A stretch of 64,000 nt of DNA, from contig CM026421.1 of the NCBI GenBank assembly GCA_014871385.1, positions 24,521,752 through 24,585,751 of the forward strand, in the 5' to 3' direction. The DNA is from Ceratodon purpureus (taxonomy: Eukaryota > Streptophyta > Bryopsida > Pseudoditrichales > Ditrichaceae). The notes beneath the pieces were generated by a model, which worked only from the letters and a program-made list of their open reading frames with translations, was not told the DNA's origin and did not search any database. Positions 22,071-35,700 of this stretch are shown here, one piece after another (within the stretch, counting starts at the first letter, position 1; every line of letters starts with the position of its first letter). The position numbers were made by a program, and so were the translations under genes.

Positions 22071-25000
22071 AAATACTATGTGCCAGAAGAAACTTGATAA
22101 AGTTACATTAGTGAAAAAGCATGTTTATGCTAAGTTGTTTTTTACAAAATTTCTTGATATATAAGATATACTGTGGTTGTATATTGATTCCTTGTGCAGT
22201 CAAAAATCAATAACAAAAATTATCCTCGCAAGCCACTTCCACATCCAAGATTACAATTTTCCTAACAAAATAAAACACCAAATGTATAAAGAAAAATGAC
22301 AATTTAATCCAGAAACAACAAGTGACTCCTTTATTTGCATGTCAAACGCAAAGCAATATTTTAAAAACCAATCGCACAATAAAATTGTATATAAGAGAGA
22401 ATCTAAAGAATCAAATGATTTTCTTGGATTTGAGGATACCTTAAGGTTGTGGATTATTAACATTACTCTTGATAGCTTGGATGGAAAATGATGAGGTATT
22501 ATTCTTTGGAAGGGTGAAGAAACATGGCTTGTTATATGTTTTGAGAAAGTTTTTGTCCAAGAGCTTTCAACGATATATTACATCAAAGAATCAAAAAAAA
22601 TCTTCATGTGTAGTTCCAATATGAAGAATTCAAAAACAACATTGTTAGAATATCAGCACACTTAGAATACTTCTTACTTGAATAATTTGAAAAACTAAGA
22701 GATTAAGAACCCCTTTTGGATCGGAAGACCACATTCATCACCACTAACTTTTGATAATCTATACGTGTCTTAACTCGGATTCTAAGGTCACTTTGTATGT
22801 CCTTTGAATGTATCTATAATTGAAAACACATTTCCTTTTAAGGATCTTTGAGAGCCAAGAGCCTCATGGAGGGGATTGATTTCAAATTTTGTTTGATAAT
22901 TTTGATGGAGAATTACAAGATTATTGTTTTTGGAAAATGTGGCTTGTTATATGTTTTTGGAAAGTCTTCAAGGGTTTATCATTTACATATCAGAATAAAT
23001 ATTCGAAGAAAATCTTTATGTGTAGTCTCTACATAAAGAATAAAAACATCAGAGTCTAAATAGAAGCACATTTTTTAGAATTTTAGGGATGACATATTTG
23101 ATCACAATGTGTTATTTAATAAGTGGAAGACTTATGAACAAATGTTATGTGAAAAGTGTTAAATTCAAACCTCATTTATAGATGTGATATTTCCATAGAC
23201 AGTATGGAAAGGTGTATCTTATTACTATAACCAATTAACTACAATGTATCTATTTAAATTTCATAAAGATGATATTAGAGACCTTTGAAAAGATTGCAGA
23301 ATAATAGTATTGCAAAGATGTTTATTACATCTTTTCATATCTCTAGAAGATAATTACAAAGTGGATACTTTCATGCAAAAGACAAGATTTAATTTCAAAG
23401 AAGTTACATCTTGTAGAACTTGCTACACTTGATAGACCCCTTTAGGAGTTTCATTAGAAATCATTGTGCTTCCTAAATATCTTTACACTTTGTGACTCCC
23501 ATTTTCACCTCGCATAATTGATTTGAATTTACGTTACATTTGTATTTGAATTTGCATTATAAAAACAAAGATTATAATTGTTATGAAATTATTACCCAAC
23601 CCCTTGAATTACGCTATATTCCATGGTAAAGCTTACATAGATACATTTAAAAATAGAATTCAACCTTTTCATGCCAGATGTAATCTACTTTTGGATGTAA
23701 GAAAACTCACTTACCAATGTTGCATCAGTTTAGAATTTTATTTTTAACCCCTAAAGTTCTGAGGGTATTTTTCATCAAAACTGCCTCAAAACAGCCCCTC
23801 TTCAAAGCAAGGTGGATTTTGCAAACTTGGGGTCTTTTCTAGTACATCTAACCGTAAGATCTTGTAGCTTACTCCTATGTCTACATGTCCACCAAATCTC
23901 ACACACTCATTCCTCACCAGTTGCAAGATTGTAACGTTCAAATTTAAAAAACAAGTTTTTTTTCCCTGCGGAAAAAGGGGACAGCAGAGTTTTGAAGGCC
24001 CAAAAAACCATTTTTCAAAGTAGATATGGAATTAATTTCTCCTTATTATTGTTCCTAAGTGAGTTAGGTACATGTCCAAAAAATATAATATTCAAAAAAA
24101 TTGTGGAAGGTTTCCAAAAAATCATTTTCCACTAGGGGGTATGCTGAAAGTCACATACAAAGGCCGTTTTTTGACAAGAAAAATAGCATATGAAAAGTTC
24201 TTGGATTGAAAATCAGAACAGCGGAAACATGCTCTACTGCCTTCTCTATAAACAGAAATTTTTATTTTTGAAAAATATCAAAATCTCAATTTTTGGTGGA
24301 ATTTCAAAGTTTTGTCATTGGGCAGATTTCGGCAGTTTTGGGCAGTATTGGGCAGTTTTGGGCAGTTTTGGGCAGAATTTGCTGCATTCGTAGTGGCTTA
24401 GGAAATTTCAGCAGCTGCCCCAGGAGTAGCGTTTGACACTTAAACCTTCATAACTTTTGATCTCGATGTTGGAATTGGAAAATAAAAATATGCACACGGA
24501 GCTCTCGGAACGGCACACCCCCATTTAAAGTTTCAAAAAATCCCGATTTAAATTGAAGTCGTAGGTACATGCCCAAATTCTAAAAAAGCCTAAATGTGGA
24601 AGATTGTCCTTTAGGGGTTAAATGTAGATGTCAAAGAATACTCCGTCTTGGATTTGAAAGAGCCTTGGTTAGGAGTTTTTGTCACTTTTTTTGGTTTTTT
24701 TTTTCATTTCTGTTTTTCAAATAAACTTACTAATGTTTTTTCATCTTATTCATTTTCATCCTTTTTTTTAAATTTCTTTACTTCTTACAAAATATTTTTC
24801 CTTTTCTTTGTGTTAAAAAAATTGTCATATGTGTTAACCTTCTACATTAATAAGTGCCATTTATTATGTAGTCATATTTTCAAAGACATCGTTGTTACGT
24901 TCTGGTTTTTAATGGATTTAGGTAAAAAGGTCAATTTTTTGTAAAACAATTCAATTTTTTTAACAAAATGAATTTTTTTTGTTCCTTGCTCACTGCTTGC

Positions 25001-27420
25001 TGCTCATAAGATAGCATTGATGAAGTTATAAAGCAAATGAATGTATGAATTATAGCATATAATTTTATTTTTTAAATATTATTATCATAAGCATTATTTA
25101 AATGTAACTCATGTTCTTTTTTAATGTAGAGCTTCAAATTTGCATTATAGCCTGGGCATCTATATAATTCTCTTGTTTTTGCTTTTTGTGCTAAAAAGCT
25201 ATAGTAGTATGATTTTTATGAGTGAGTCAAATTTATTTTTAGTTTAGTGCTTTTCGCAAAAGAAAGATCATCCTTGTATATAGTTTGATACACATCTTTT
25301 CGACATTTTCTTACAGAAATCCTATGAATATTTGAATTAAGATTTAAGACCACAGTAGATTTTGTTAAAATATATGACCTCAATAACATGATCTTTAATA
25401 TCTACAAATTCCAAAATTGGATGATAGATTTAAGTTCAAGAATCTCTTCATTTTAAAAAGAAATTTATACATTATTTTATTTCATTATTATTTTTAATGC
25501 ATATTAGTAATGTATCATCTTGAAATCAAGATTGAATTGAAGGGCCACTTTAAATTGTGAACGCGTTGAAAGGGCAACCATTATTTTCAGACCAAATTAA
25601 GGCAAAAGTGTCAACTGTTAGGCTTAAAGTATACATTAAAATACTTCAATCAAGGCCTTCCGCTGGTCTTATTTTTAAATCTATAGGTGTAAATATTAAT
25701 TTGGAACATGCGAAAATTTCTCAACAATAAATTCATTGTTATGTCAAAGTTATGACTGATTGAAAGTCAACTTATGTTGGACCACCATGTGTATAGTGCC
25801 TATGGTTGTAAAAGGGTTAATTACAAGAGCGGAGCATGAGCTTGAGCATGACCAAGCCTTAGTAGCCCACGATCCTTTTCTTCTTTTGCATGTTTTATTA
25901 AAAAAATAGTCCATATCCTTTAATTTGGCTTGCTTAAAATTTAAGGACCAAGTCTTGGCTGAGAAGCCTCAGAAGTTTTGGAGAGTTTTCCACACTATAG
26001 TGCTAAAATCCCCAAAAAATGTTGCCATGTATGTTTAATAGGAGGAGGTGATGGTCTGGTTGGCGTATCCAAAAAAGTTGTCTCTTATGTAATTTCATTC
26101 TATATTAATATACTAAACAAATTTATTTTTTAATCATAATGAAGCAAGGCTTCACCAAATGTGGTTTTAGTTTTCTACACTTATAATGTATTAAAGAACA
26201 AAATTTGATTATAATCAAAGACATTTAAGTAATTTTATTTGTTCTTTTAGTTGAAAGGTAAGCAATGTCTCACTTAGCATCCGTAATAAAATCAAGCATT
26301 TGATATATGGAACAATTTGATTTCAATTTTTATTTTTTTTTAAATTTGACCTACATTTAGTTGTATAGAGTATTAAATATATTATATTATGAATATACTA
26401 TACTTAAAAACATGCATTATAATGCATGTAAATCCCTAAATTTTAGCATTTTTTTGACATCTATAAATGGATTAAGAAATAAATAAATTCAATCAAACAT
26501 TTTTATAGAAAAACATTTTAATTCCATTAAGGACTGCAATTTCTTTTTTCCCATTTTAGGATCATTTTACTTGATTAGAATGAACAAATTACATAAACTT
26601 TGGAGCTTATAGAAAAAAAATTCTAATTAGTGTATCAAAAGTGAAACCCTGAGGAAACCATTGTTTGAAGCAATGGCTTTGCTCAAGGCTTTTGTCTATA
26701 GTATAAAGGCCGGGAGGGCAAAATTTGAAAGTTTTTGTCAACTCATTAGTGGGATCCAAAGACTTTTAAACACTTTAAATGTGCCTTAAATAGTTGAGAA
26801 TGCCAAAAATTAACATTCATTCAAAAGATATAATTTAAAAATTGTTTTTGGAAACCATCATTTTAATCCAATTTCATGTAGGTTTACCTTGGCTATATGT
26901 AGTTCAATGGTTGTTTAATCAATCACATCCTTTATTTGAATCTCATATTCAATTTCTATTTTTTTAAATGGCCTTGAAATCTCCAATTATTTGAAATAAA
27001 TTTAGATATAAAGAACAAATCATAAATCACTTCACTGGTTTTGCCATCCAAATTTTCAGAATGATTGAAATATTTTAGATATTTTGGATTTATCTCTATG
27101 TCACATATATTGGAATTGTGTATGCATTACCTCCAAGCACAATCATATTTGAAGAAATGCTCAAAACACAAACACTACATGTGAATCATGTATAAATTCC
27201 AATCTTCAGAATTTATCTTAAATATAAACAAAATCACCACCCACAAAAAATAGCGCAATACCACTAGAAATAAGGCAAATCAATTGCTAAGACTAGACAT
27301 TGCACCAAAGATTGAGAGTAGCAAATATGTGGCAGTATGGAAGTAGATAAAACCAACAAAACTCTTTCCTACGTTTTGGAAGCACATAACTTTGATACCC
27401 TTTTCGTATCAGTTGCTAGA
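22071..27420. other. AT-rich right arm of copy A, no gene recognised
   Basis: ~5.3 kb, very AT-rich, about 95-97% identical by eye to 44.08-49.43 kb. ORFs such as 22848-23036, 24648-24944 and the relic near 25.78-26.04 kb are short, AT-driven, and in part frame-broken between copies. It may be decayed transposon sequence, but no reverse transcriptase, integrase or transposase motif could be read. Confidence 0.5.
24317..24376 (+). repeat. short 10-bp tandem repeat (GGCAGTTTTG), copy A
   Basis: About six imperfect units of GGCAGTTTTG. The copy B equivalent (46334-46382) has about one unit fewer, so the array length changed after duplication. Confidence 0.8.
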
Positions 27421-27599
27421 ACTTCATCATTTTGCGACCTTTAAAAATTCCAAAAATGGTTCAATCCAACTCCAAATGTACTTGATTTCTTGGGGTCCAT
27501 AATCTCTAGAATTGCTAGATTCTTGTGTGATTTTCCCACAGCAACTGTACGAAAAACTGGATCCGAATGCGACGGAATCTGATGCTGCTCGAATCATCG

Positions 27600-27900
27600 A
27601 AAACTCGACCCATGACAAAGTAAGATGAGCAACAGCGCCGAAGGACAGATGACAGAAGATATTGTCACCGCACGGCCCAGCAGATGCCACAAGCAACCAT
27701 TCACATCTCCATCCATTGCCTCTGGATCGCTGCAAAGCCATGACGAATACTCTAAATTATTGAGTGGAGATGCTCGGTCACATGGCCTCGGTCACAGTTC
27801 TGTAAAGTACTACGCCGTCTGGACAGATCAGTACACGGGTGCAGAATTTGAAGAGGTAGGAAGAATATTTTCCCACACTCAAGGAAAGAGTTCCACATAA
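27600..27900 (+). pseudogene. orphan ROCO 5' module (first-exon-like), right end of copy A
   Basis: An ATG at 27625 opens 91 codons whose first ~55 resemble the 13.28 and 35.22 kb modules: an S-N-S-x-E-G-Q start, a D/E-I-V-T motif, and Y-S-K-L-L-S-G-D-A-R-S-H-G. No LRR or Roc exon follows before copy B begins. It is probably the remnant 5' end of a further ROCO paralogue, or a dispersed promoter module. Similarity at this site marks the duplication junction. Confidence 0.45.
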
Positions 27901-28170
27901 ACAGTGGCAACAGCAAAGCCAAGGATCGACAAAACCGGTGGAGCTAAGACCAAACCTGCAACAGCAGCAAAGAATGGGGCATCGACACCTTGTTCAGATA
28001 GTTTTGGCGCCGGATGTTTCGTTTTCGAGAGATTGTGAGTTCGGGAAATGGTGTGTCTTTCTCCCCATCGGCCATCGAAACAACCACTTCTGGCGCTTCT
28101 AAGTGCTCAACCTGGCTAGCCCACCACGAATGGATCCTTTACTATGTCTCAAGGTGTTGTATTATGTTAT
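27786..28170. other. unshared spacer between the two duplicated copies
   Basis: ~0.4 kb, GC-richer than its surroundings, absent at the equivalent positions near 6.1 kb and 49.8 kb. Its first ~60 bp still match the ROCO 5' module (GGTCACATGGCCTCGGTCAC). It is therefore probably the true continuation of that module. Confidence 0.6.
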
Positions 28171-28558
28171 GGCTTTTTCTTTTTCTTTTTTCTTTTTTTT
28201 CCCTCTTATGATTTTTAATTAAAAATTTGGAAGTAGATTTTGGTTTAGTTTTTTCTTTCTTTTGAATTCTTTCTTAGTATTGCAATGGAGTTTGAACTTG
28301 ACTCAAATGAGGAGATATTAGATGTACATGTAATGATACATGTGAGGATCAATGACTCAAAAAGCTGAAATGGTGTTACACTGACTTGAAAGCAAATGCA
28401 CTATTGGGCTGAACAATTAGAAGAAATATTAAAAGGACCCATCTGCCCACCTTTTTCTAAAAAAGAAGTATGAAGCAGCTGAATGAAAATAACAGAAACG
28501 CTAGATGAATATCTACTATTATACTGAAATATAATTGGAACCAATCTATATGGTAAAG

Positions 28559-28936
28559 AATCGTCGTAATATATACTACAAGGGAATAAAAATGCATTAG
28601 TTAGATACCGTAACACCATAGCTGGTTCGTTCTTAAATAATTCCAAAAATAGAAAACGAAAAAATTTGAAAATTATGAAGACCAAAAAACGAAAATAAAA
28701 TAAATTGTTTTTTCTGATTGTTTGTCATATCTAAGCCAAATGAGGTTATTTTTAGTAAATTTTTAGTAAAAAACGAAAATCAAGAAAATCAATTTTGGAG
28801 AGACGAACCTTATTTTTCCAAAAAAAATAATTATTCGTTTCACAAGGAACGAACCAGCTATGGTCTTACGGTATGTGAATAATCGTCGTAATATATACTA
28901 CAAGGGAATAAAAATGCATTTGTTAGATATGTGAAT
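28559..28936 (+). repeat. 56-bp tandem duplication interrupted by a MITE
   Basis: A 56-bp unit beginning AATCGTCGTAATATATACTA occurs twice: once split by the 268-bp MITE (28559-28605 plus 28874-28880) and once intact (28881-28936). Removing the MITE restores two adjacent head-to-tail units. Confidence 0.85.
28606..28873. mobile_element. 268-bp MITE with TA target duplication (copy 2)
   Basis: Same length and nearly the same sequence as 5494-5761, with the same CCGTAACACC ends and TA on both sides (28606-28607, 28872-28873). It lies in copy B at a site whose copy A counterpart (near 6.5 kb) is empty, so it inserted independently after the duplication. Confidence 0.88.
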
Positions 28937-31900
28937 AAGATTTTTGTTGGATTCAGTTGAGTAAGTATTCAACTATAATATCTTGCAATGAAAGTATTTA
29001 TCTTTACAAAAAAAAAGAAATACAACATTACAACTATTGTATTTGTATATGTAATTTGGGAGAATATTTGGCAAACAATGTGTCATATGAAAGTACTTTC
29101 CCAACAACCTAGATGCCACTTTCAAACTAATTACACAAGGCACATGGTATTAACTTAGTTTGTAAGTGTAACAAAATTGCTTAGCAGCTCTTTCTGCTCT
29201 ACCAAACAATAAGTGTATACATCAAATTCATACACATTATACAATACACACATGCACGTTTAATTTGGCCATAAAGCCGAATTGTTTGTTGAGTAACTAT
29301 GATGTGTATGAATCCTTCTTTGAGACTTCATAAATTTCATGTGATTCAGAAGCAATGATTTTGCTGAATATGAAATGTGTTACTACAAATTGATGGTTTT
29401 CTATTTATGACATTGGCGATTGCAAGGTGCACTATTTTGTAGGCTGCTCATGTATAAAATCTAACCTTTTAATACTGAATTTACGTAGTTACACATGTGA
29501 GGTACTATTGACAATAAAATGTCGAAAAGTACAACACCAAGACATCGTTACATCTCTATGAGCCTATATTGATTGTTTTATTACCGCGTTATACATGTCA
29601 AATAGATATTGGATTGTTGATGTTTAATGCTTAGTTGAATGAAAGATAAATAGTTGAAGTACCAATTATTGTTCACATCCTGTTGGGCCTAAAGTAAATT
29701 TAGTGTAACTCAATATTTGTAGAATGCTTGTATACGTTCAAATGAAAATTGTTGGTGGATGTAAAATGGTCATGAATGAAGTCATGACCAATAAGCTAAA
29801 TGGGTAACTTGATAGATACATCGAATGGAAGGAATCTCATTAAAGTATTTTCAGGGATAGAAGAAGCAAAAGTATCAAAGTATTTAGGAAAAAAAACCTA
29901 AGTAATTCTAAGCCCAAGCAACTTCTTGTTCGAAACAAAAATATGCTGAATCATATTAAAGAATCCTGAATAATTATTCCGTAAACAATTAATGTACTTT
30001 TTTTAGCATGGAGAGCTAGAAATGGGCACACTTTCAAAAAATTAGAATGGTGCATAATCATCTCTACTGTGAAATTTTCTTCTATAGAATTATCTTGTTT
30101 TGTGAGGTGTTTTGTTGTGGTATGATAAGAGTGACGGCCCGACGGGGAAAATATAAAAAATTTAAAGAAAAAATGGGCACAAGGTTTTTTTGTTATTTGG
30201 TCAAATATTAGATGGATATAATTAATTATACATCTTTAACTTCACTATTTTTGCCAACAAATTCTTTTGAATTGAATTTTATATAAATAAAACTGCTGTA
30301 ATTTATTACTCTATAAATCTTAAATATTTAATAGATCATAACGTAATATTTTGGCATTTGCTGCACAAATATGGGAACTGTGTTTCCAAAGCTACTGAGC
30401 ACAATATTTCTCAAGGAAAAGTTGAAAATTCAAAGAAGACAATACTTATATAGATCATCACAAATTTATTTGTAAAATCATCCATTATCTTTTAATCACC
30501 TATGCTACCTTTGACATTATTTTAAGCTTTGCAATATTTATGTTTATGAATAAAATATGCTCTAGAAGAATATAAGTCTTCAATATAAGTTATAACAAAG
30601 AAAGTTGTTTGGCTTGTATTTATAATTATGATTTTTTTGTAAAAAAACAATTAATTTTCAAACATATAGAAATTTTTTATGAAATTTTAGACAAACTTTA
30701 AATATTACTTGATGAAATTGACTTCTACCTATGATAAGATAGGAGCACTTGTAATTATGTTGAATCAACTCTTGAGCTTTGGTGCATTATTAACTAGCAC
30801 TAGCAAGTGGCAATATATATCAAATTGTAAATGGCAATATATATATTAAGAAGACTAATTTGTAGTTTTATTTGCACTTGCACATGGTTTTGATAGCATC
30901 TTAATATATAAGTTACTAAAACACTATCATTTAGACCTTTGGAAATTCAAAAAAAATTCCATGCAATTCCAAAAAGTTTGAAGTTTTTAGATCTATATTC
31001 TTTATGATTGTCTTGTTTTAGAAATTGTTTTTACATTGTGACATTTATTCCTTTGAAGAACAAGAATTTTTATGGGAAATTTTGATCATGTTGGACTTAA
31101 CGCTCAGTGGTTGTACATATATGAGGATAAGTGTAAACAATTTAGAATATAATCATATAGAACTTTAGCTAATGTAGTTAGTGGAGGTGTAGGCCAAACG
31201 TGGCCTTGATTCAATGAAGGGAACTATAGTAACATAAGTCGCACTTGAATTGTCTCCAATAGTACTTTTAGCTACTATTTAGAGGGAGGTGCGTTCATTT
31301 AGAACCAAGTAAAATCTTCTACAAATTTCTAAAATTATTTAATTGAGAGTCATGTGTTTTTCATGTCACTATGTCTAATATGTTTTTAATAAGGTATATA
31401 TGATGGCTTACAAACATTTTTGAGAATTTTCAAGGAGGAGGCATGAAAATGGTATGCAATCTGTATTATTGTTTGTACATTGGACTATATAAAAATGACT
31501 CAAATTTGATGCAAATACTACAAGAGAAGAGTTTAGGCATGGGGCAACAAAGGGCACAATTTCAAAATAATCATTAAATTTTATATTACACTAGTAATAT
31601 AATCATATATATGCTAAAGGTATAACAATCTATTCACAACTATCATGTTGTATTCATTGCCAATCTAAAACCTTACTACTTTTGGCAATTTTATGATATT
31701 TAATGTTTCAAGGCCCACCCCTTCTCAATGTAGTCAAACTTCCATTGGTAACTCAATTTCTTGTTTTAAATTTGAAAATATATATATGAAAATATTTTTC
31801 ATAGTTGATCCTATACATTTACTATACATATTGGAAATTTTCATAATTTTCTTTCAGAGATTTACATTACTATGATTTTCTAAAATATTATTTCTTCATA

Positions 31901-32690
31901 AAATCACATTAATTACACTAAGTTTTCAAAATTAATGAAAATTTTACCACATATGAGAGTCAGAAGTAAAAAGGCTTTAGTATATTTCAATTTTATATAA
32001 ATGTTTTAATTCATTAAAATCAATAGAAATTCAGGGAGGAAGTTGTGGTAACAGCTCATTCATTTTTTTTAAAGTTCTAGATGTTCCTCAAAAGCATTGG
32101 AAGTCATTTCTTTGACTATTGAAAATAATAATGAAGAAACTACCTAATCTATTGCAACATCGATACCATACATGGAAGAAAAAATCAAAAACATAATGTC
32201 AAGATTATTTCTTTCTAGGTGTCTAAACATTTTGCACATTTCTTTCACATTTCTAGAACTCAGGAATATAGCCAGATCGGAAGGTTTTTTAATTTTGGAG
32301 CTTACAAAGTACTCATCTATAAAATACAAAATTAGTTTTTTTTTTAACATTTAAAAATTAGTTCTGAAATTTTGAACAAACTCCAAATTTTACTTAATTT
32401 ACAAAATTGCCTTCCACGTAGGATAAGATAGGATCATTAATAATTGTGTTGAATCAACCACTAGCTTAGATGCATAGTTAAGAAGATATAAATCAAGAAA
32501 GACTAATTCATGTTGTATATCAAGAAGACTAATTCGTGGTTTTCTTTTAAAAAATCATGGAACTTTATATTATACTTCAAAACGGTATATATGCTGAAGA
32601 TATAACATTGAATTTACAGCTATAGTGCTGTATTCATTGCCAATTTGAAGCCTTACCAAATTCAGATTTTTGATTGCGTTGCATAAGGTA
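28937..32690. other. AT-rich left arm of copy B, no gene recognised
   Basis: Colinear with about 6.55-10.07 kb but with many substitutions and indels. No coding sequence is conserved between the two arms. Confidence 0.5.
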
Positions 32691-32905
32691 TAAAATTTGC
32701 GTCTACGGTCCCTTTTTAATATTTTTAATGGAACTATGGATTCCAAATTTGTTTGGAGGAACCCACTCAGTTAGTTTTAGATATTTATTAATTTATTAAA
32801 TTTTATAATTTGGTTTCCATCAACAAAATATTTATAGGGAGATTTTTGCCCCTTCCAATGTGAAACTTGTCATTAAGACGAGGGCAAGGTTTATCGCCAG
32901 GGGTA
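32690..32905. mobile_element. old degenerate MITE-like sequence, copy B counterpart of 10.07-10.30 kb
   Basis: It shares with the younger 33035-33365 element a GGAACCCACT block, ATCAACA, GGGAGATTTTTGCC and a terminal GACGAGGGCAAGGTTTATCG. The left end is decayed. Confidence 0.55.
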
Positions 32906-33024
32906 ACAACCATTATCATAAGCACCCATTGCAACTCAAAAGGAAAAAAAGGCTTTGCTGGTGACACAAATAAGAACTCTGGATTCTGCCTTTGATGATT
33001 TGAAAGTCAAACTTTTAATAGCCA

Positions 33025-33375
33025 CCTTGTCTTCCCTCGCTCTAAACCTCGCCCTCGTCTTAATGACGAGGCGGGCCCTCCCCCTCCTCCTCCCCTTTCT
33101 GCTTTCCTCCCTGATCTATTTTTAGGGGCCCTGCGGCCCTTTTTTAGTAATTTTTTTATTTTTCATGAAACCGGGGACCCCGAATTAGCCTAGGGGGACC
33201 CACTAGATTAATTTTAGTTAGTTTATATATTTTTAAAATTTTTTTAAAATTTTAATTTTTTTTTTCATCAACATGCAAAATATAGGGGGCTTTTTGCCCC
33301 CTCCAATGACAGCCCTGGTTGGAGGGCCCTCATCATTAAGACGAGGGTGAGGTTTATCGCAAGGGCCTTGTCTTC
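33025..33375. mobile_element. 331-bp MITE with ~38-bp inverted ends and 10-bp target duplication (Mutator-like)
   Basis: The core 33035-33365 has GC-rich terminal inverted repeats: the left contains TAAACCTCGCCCTCGTCTTA and the right its near-complement. The direct repeat CCTTGTCTTC is at 33025-33034 and 33366-33375. Copy A has a single CCTTGTCTTC at the equivalent empty site near 11.19 kb. The 9-10 bp duplication and long inverted repeats suggest the Mutator (MULE) superfamily. There is no ORF. Confidence 0.85.
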
Positions 33376-35140
33376 AGTACTCACCGATAAGTATACGTTC
33401 ATTTCAGCTTTTCAAAGAATTGAATCAAATAATTAAAATTATAAAAAATATCAGTATTAATATTAAGATATATTAAGCCATCTGAATAGTGAAAATTTAC
33501 TTCTTTGAACAAATTTTGGATAAAATATCATAAAAATGTATAATTTATACTCAAATTGAACATTTCTAAACTAAAAACTTCAAACATTGATATTTCAGTA
33601 AATACGATCTCAAAATTCATGATTTTTTTTCCACATGATTCTACAAAGGATTTACATTCTTTTCATTGAAATCTTTATAAATCATAAGTAACAAAATCTG
33701 TATTCATAGTTGTTTGAATTAAGAGTAAAAAATAAAGGTTTTAGTTTAAATAAAAATAGATATAATAAACCTTTCATTATCAAAAAATTGATTGTATGTA
33801 TTGTTCATCTTGTGCTGCTGTGCACTACAATTTGTTCAAATTAGGCTAAAAACTAATCGGTTTTGTAATTTGTATTGGCAATTCTCTGAAAAGTTGGATG
33901 AACGTAAACTTGTTGTTCATTTCAACTAAAAAACTATTGGTTACAGTATCCTGATTGGATGTCGATTGTCCTGAATATGGTATATTCCATATACTGAAAT
34001 GCGTTTCCATTTACACCGCATATTTTTGCGTGTGTCAATGAAAATGTGAATATTAAATGTGCATAACTGCTGCTGTAGCTTTCTAGTAACTTGAGCACAT
34101 TTTTGCTTAATAGTACATTTGCAAGTCTTGGTTGGAGTTAAATATATACATTCAATGGATCTAGTTGAAATAATGCTTTTGGAAGTTGAAATTTTAATCC
34201 AACTTATCATAGTTAAATTTAGTTCAAAGGTTATATTTAGTAATCAAATCTTTTTCAAAACATAATATTCTTAAAAATGAAAAAGTATGAGGTTATAAAT
34301 ATTTGGGGAAAATGTTAGGTGGATACAAAAAGTAAAGCATCTCTAATGCACTAGCTTTGCTATCCAACTTTAAAAGTATTCAAATTTTTTAAAGTATTTT
34401 AAAACTAATATGTATATATAAAGAAATAATACATCTTAAATATGATATAATGACATCTGCAACTTAAGTATTGATATCTAATATTAGATATCTAATACAT
34501 TTGAGCACAATTGTCTCCAAGGAAGAGCTGAAGACGCAAATACCACCTTGGTATTGAGTATAAAGGATTTGATGTGGTCAATAAATCTGACATATTCATA
34601 AGGATATCATGAATATAATTACTAACTATTTTTTTAGTAATTTTATCTACTTTAAATTTTAAATTTAAATTTTGGAAAATGAATTGTGAAATTAAATACC
34701 TTTAGAGTGAACAATTTCAACTAGAGATCCATACGTGGTTAAACATTAATAATATGGAAATTAAAATGAAAAGCACAATAGAAATTGAACTAATAGACCA
34801 ACTCATCAGAGTACTTTCACATCCGGATGCCCCTTCATAAGTATGGCGGAAGATTATCTGCTCGTGGATTGCATACACAACCCAATTCATAACAATAAAC
34901 AGAATTGAACATAGAAGGCAAACTCAAACAATTGATGTCGAAACAGTTCCAGCTTGATTGGAACCAAGACATTGTAGTCACCTCCTTCAAAATATCCCAA
35001 CTTGGGAATATTTGTCATTTTGGAGGCTTCCGAATTTTGAGGACAACATACAGTACTCCTGATCATAAACTACAAAACTTCTACAGTACTTTAATAAACA
35101 ATGAAGTAAACCTTCATCAAAATCTGGACAAACTCCAACT
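33376..35140. other. AT-rich DNA upstream of ROCO B 5' module
   Basis: No gene was recognised. 33.87-34.76 kb matches 11.2-12.0 kb. 34.76-35.14 kb matches 12.81-13.2 kb. Confidence 0.5.
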
Positions 35141-35700
35141 TTTCCTGAGTTAATCCACCTACCTACCTTCCACGCCGAGTACAAATAAACCTTGACCCAT
35201 CATAAAGCAAGGTGAGCAACAGTGTCGAAGGACAATTGAAGACAGTCGACATTGTCACCGCAGATGCCAGTAAATTAAAACCACCCATCTACTACCCATT
35301 GCCTCTGGAATGCTGCAAAGCCATGACAAATAAGTTACTCTAAATTATTCAGTGGAGATGCTAGGTCACATGGCCTCGGTCACTGTTGTGCACAGTACTA
35401 CGCGGTCTGTACAGTGGCAACACGCTCTGCACAGTAGTACACGGTGCAGACCAAGTTGAACGGCACTCTGCGAAGGGAGGGCAATGCGAGAGTTTTTGTG
35501 TGGGAGTTTCATTTGGTGGTGGACTGTGTCTGGCTCAGTTCCGCACTGCATGCTCGGACCTCTCTTGGGCGTCGCTCTCAGCTTCAGCAACGCCGGATCG
35601 ATTCTGCAGGTATCCACATCGTACTCGACTTCAGGAGACGTCAGTAGCAGCTTGTTTGGGATCTAGTCGATGCCACAGCTAAACATTTGGTTGGCACATC
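35140..35700 (+). promoter_or_regulatory. ROCO 5' module, copy B
   Basis: Near-identical to 13.20-13.76 kb, including GCAAGGTGAGCAACAG where the orphan modules have ATG. It is the likely promoter or first untranslated exon of gene B. Confidence 0.4.

Larger units (their letters stand above)
6150..27785 (+). repeat. segmental tandem duplication, copy A (~21.6 kb)
   Basis: Direct repeat of 28.17-49.79 kb with the same order of landmarks: AT-rich left arm, ROCO 5' module, leader, three-exon ROCO gene, AT-rich right arm, orphan 5' module. The right boundary is sharp: the copies share sequence up to GTGGAGATGCTC near 27.78 kb and 49.79 kb, then diverge completely. The left boundary is less sharp (6.1-6.2 kb) because that arm is more diverged. 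About 0.4 kb of unshared DNA separates the copies. Confidence 0.9.

Noticed and set aside
22848..23036. 62-codon ORF conserved at 44865-45053
   Set aside because: It lies in AT-rich, ~96% identical noncoding DNA, shows no domain and no sign of protein constraint.
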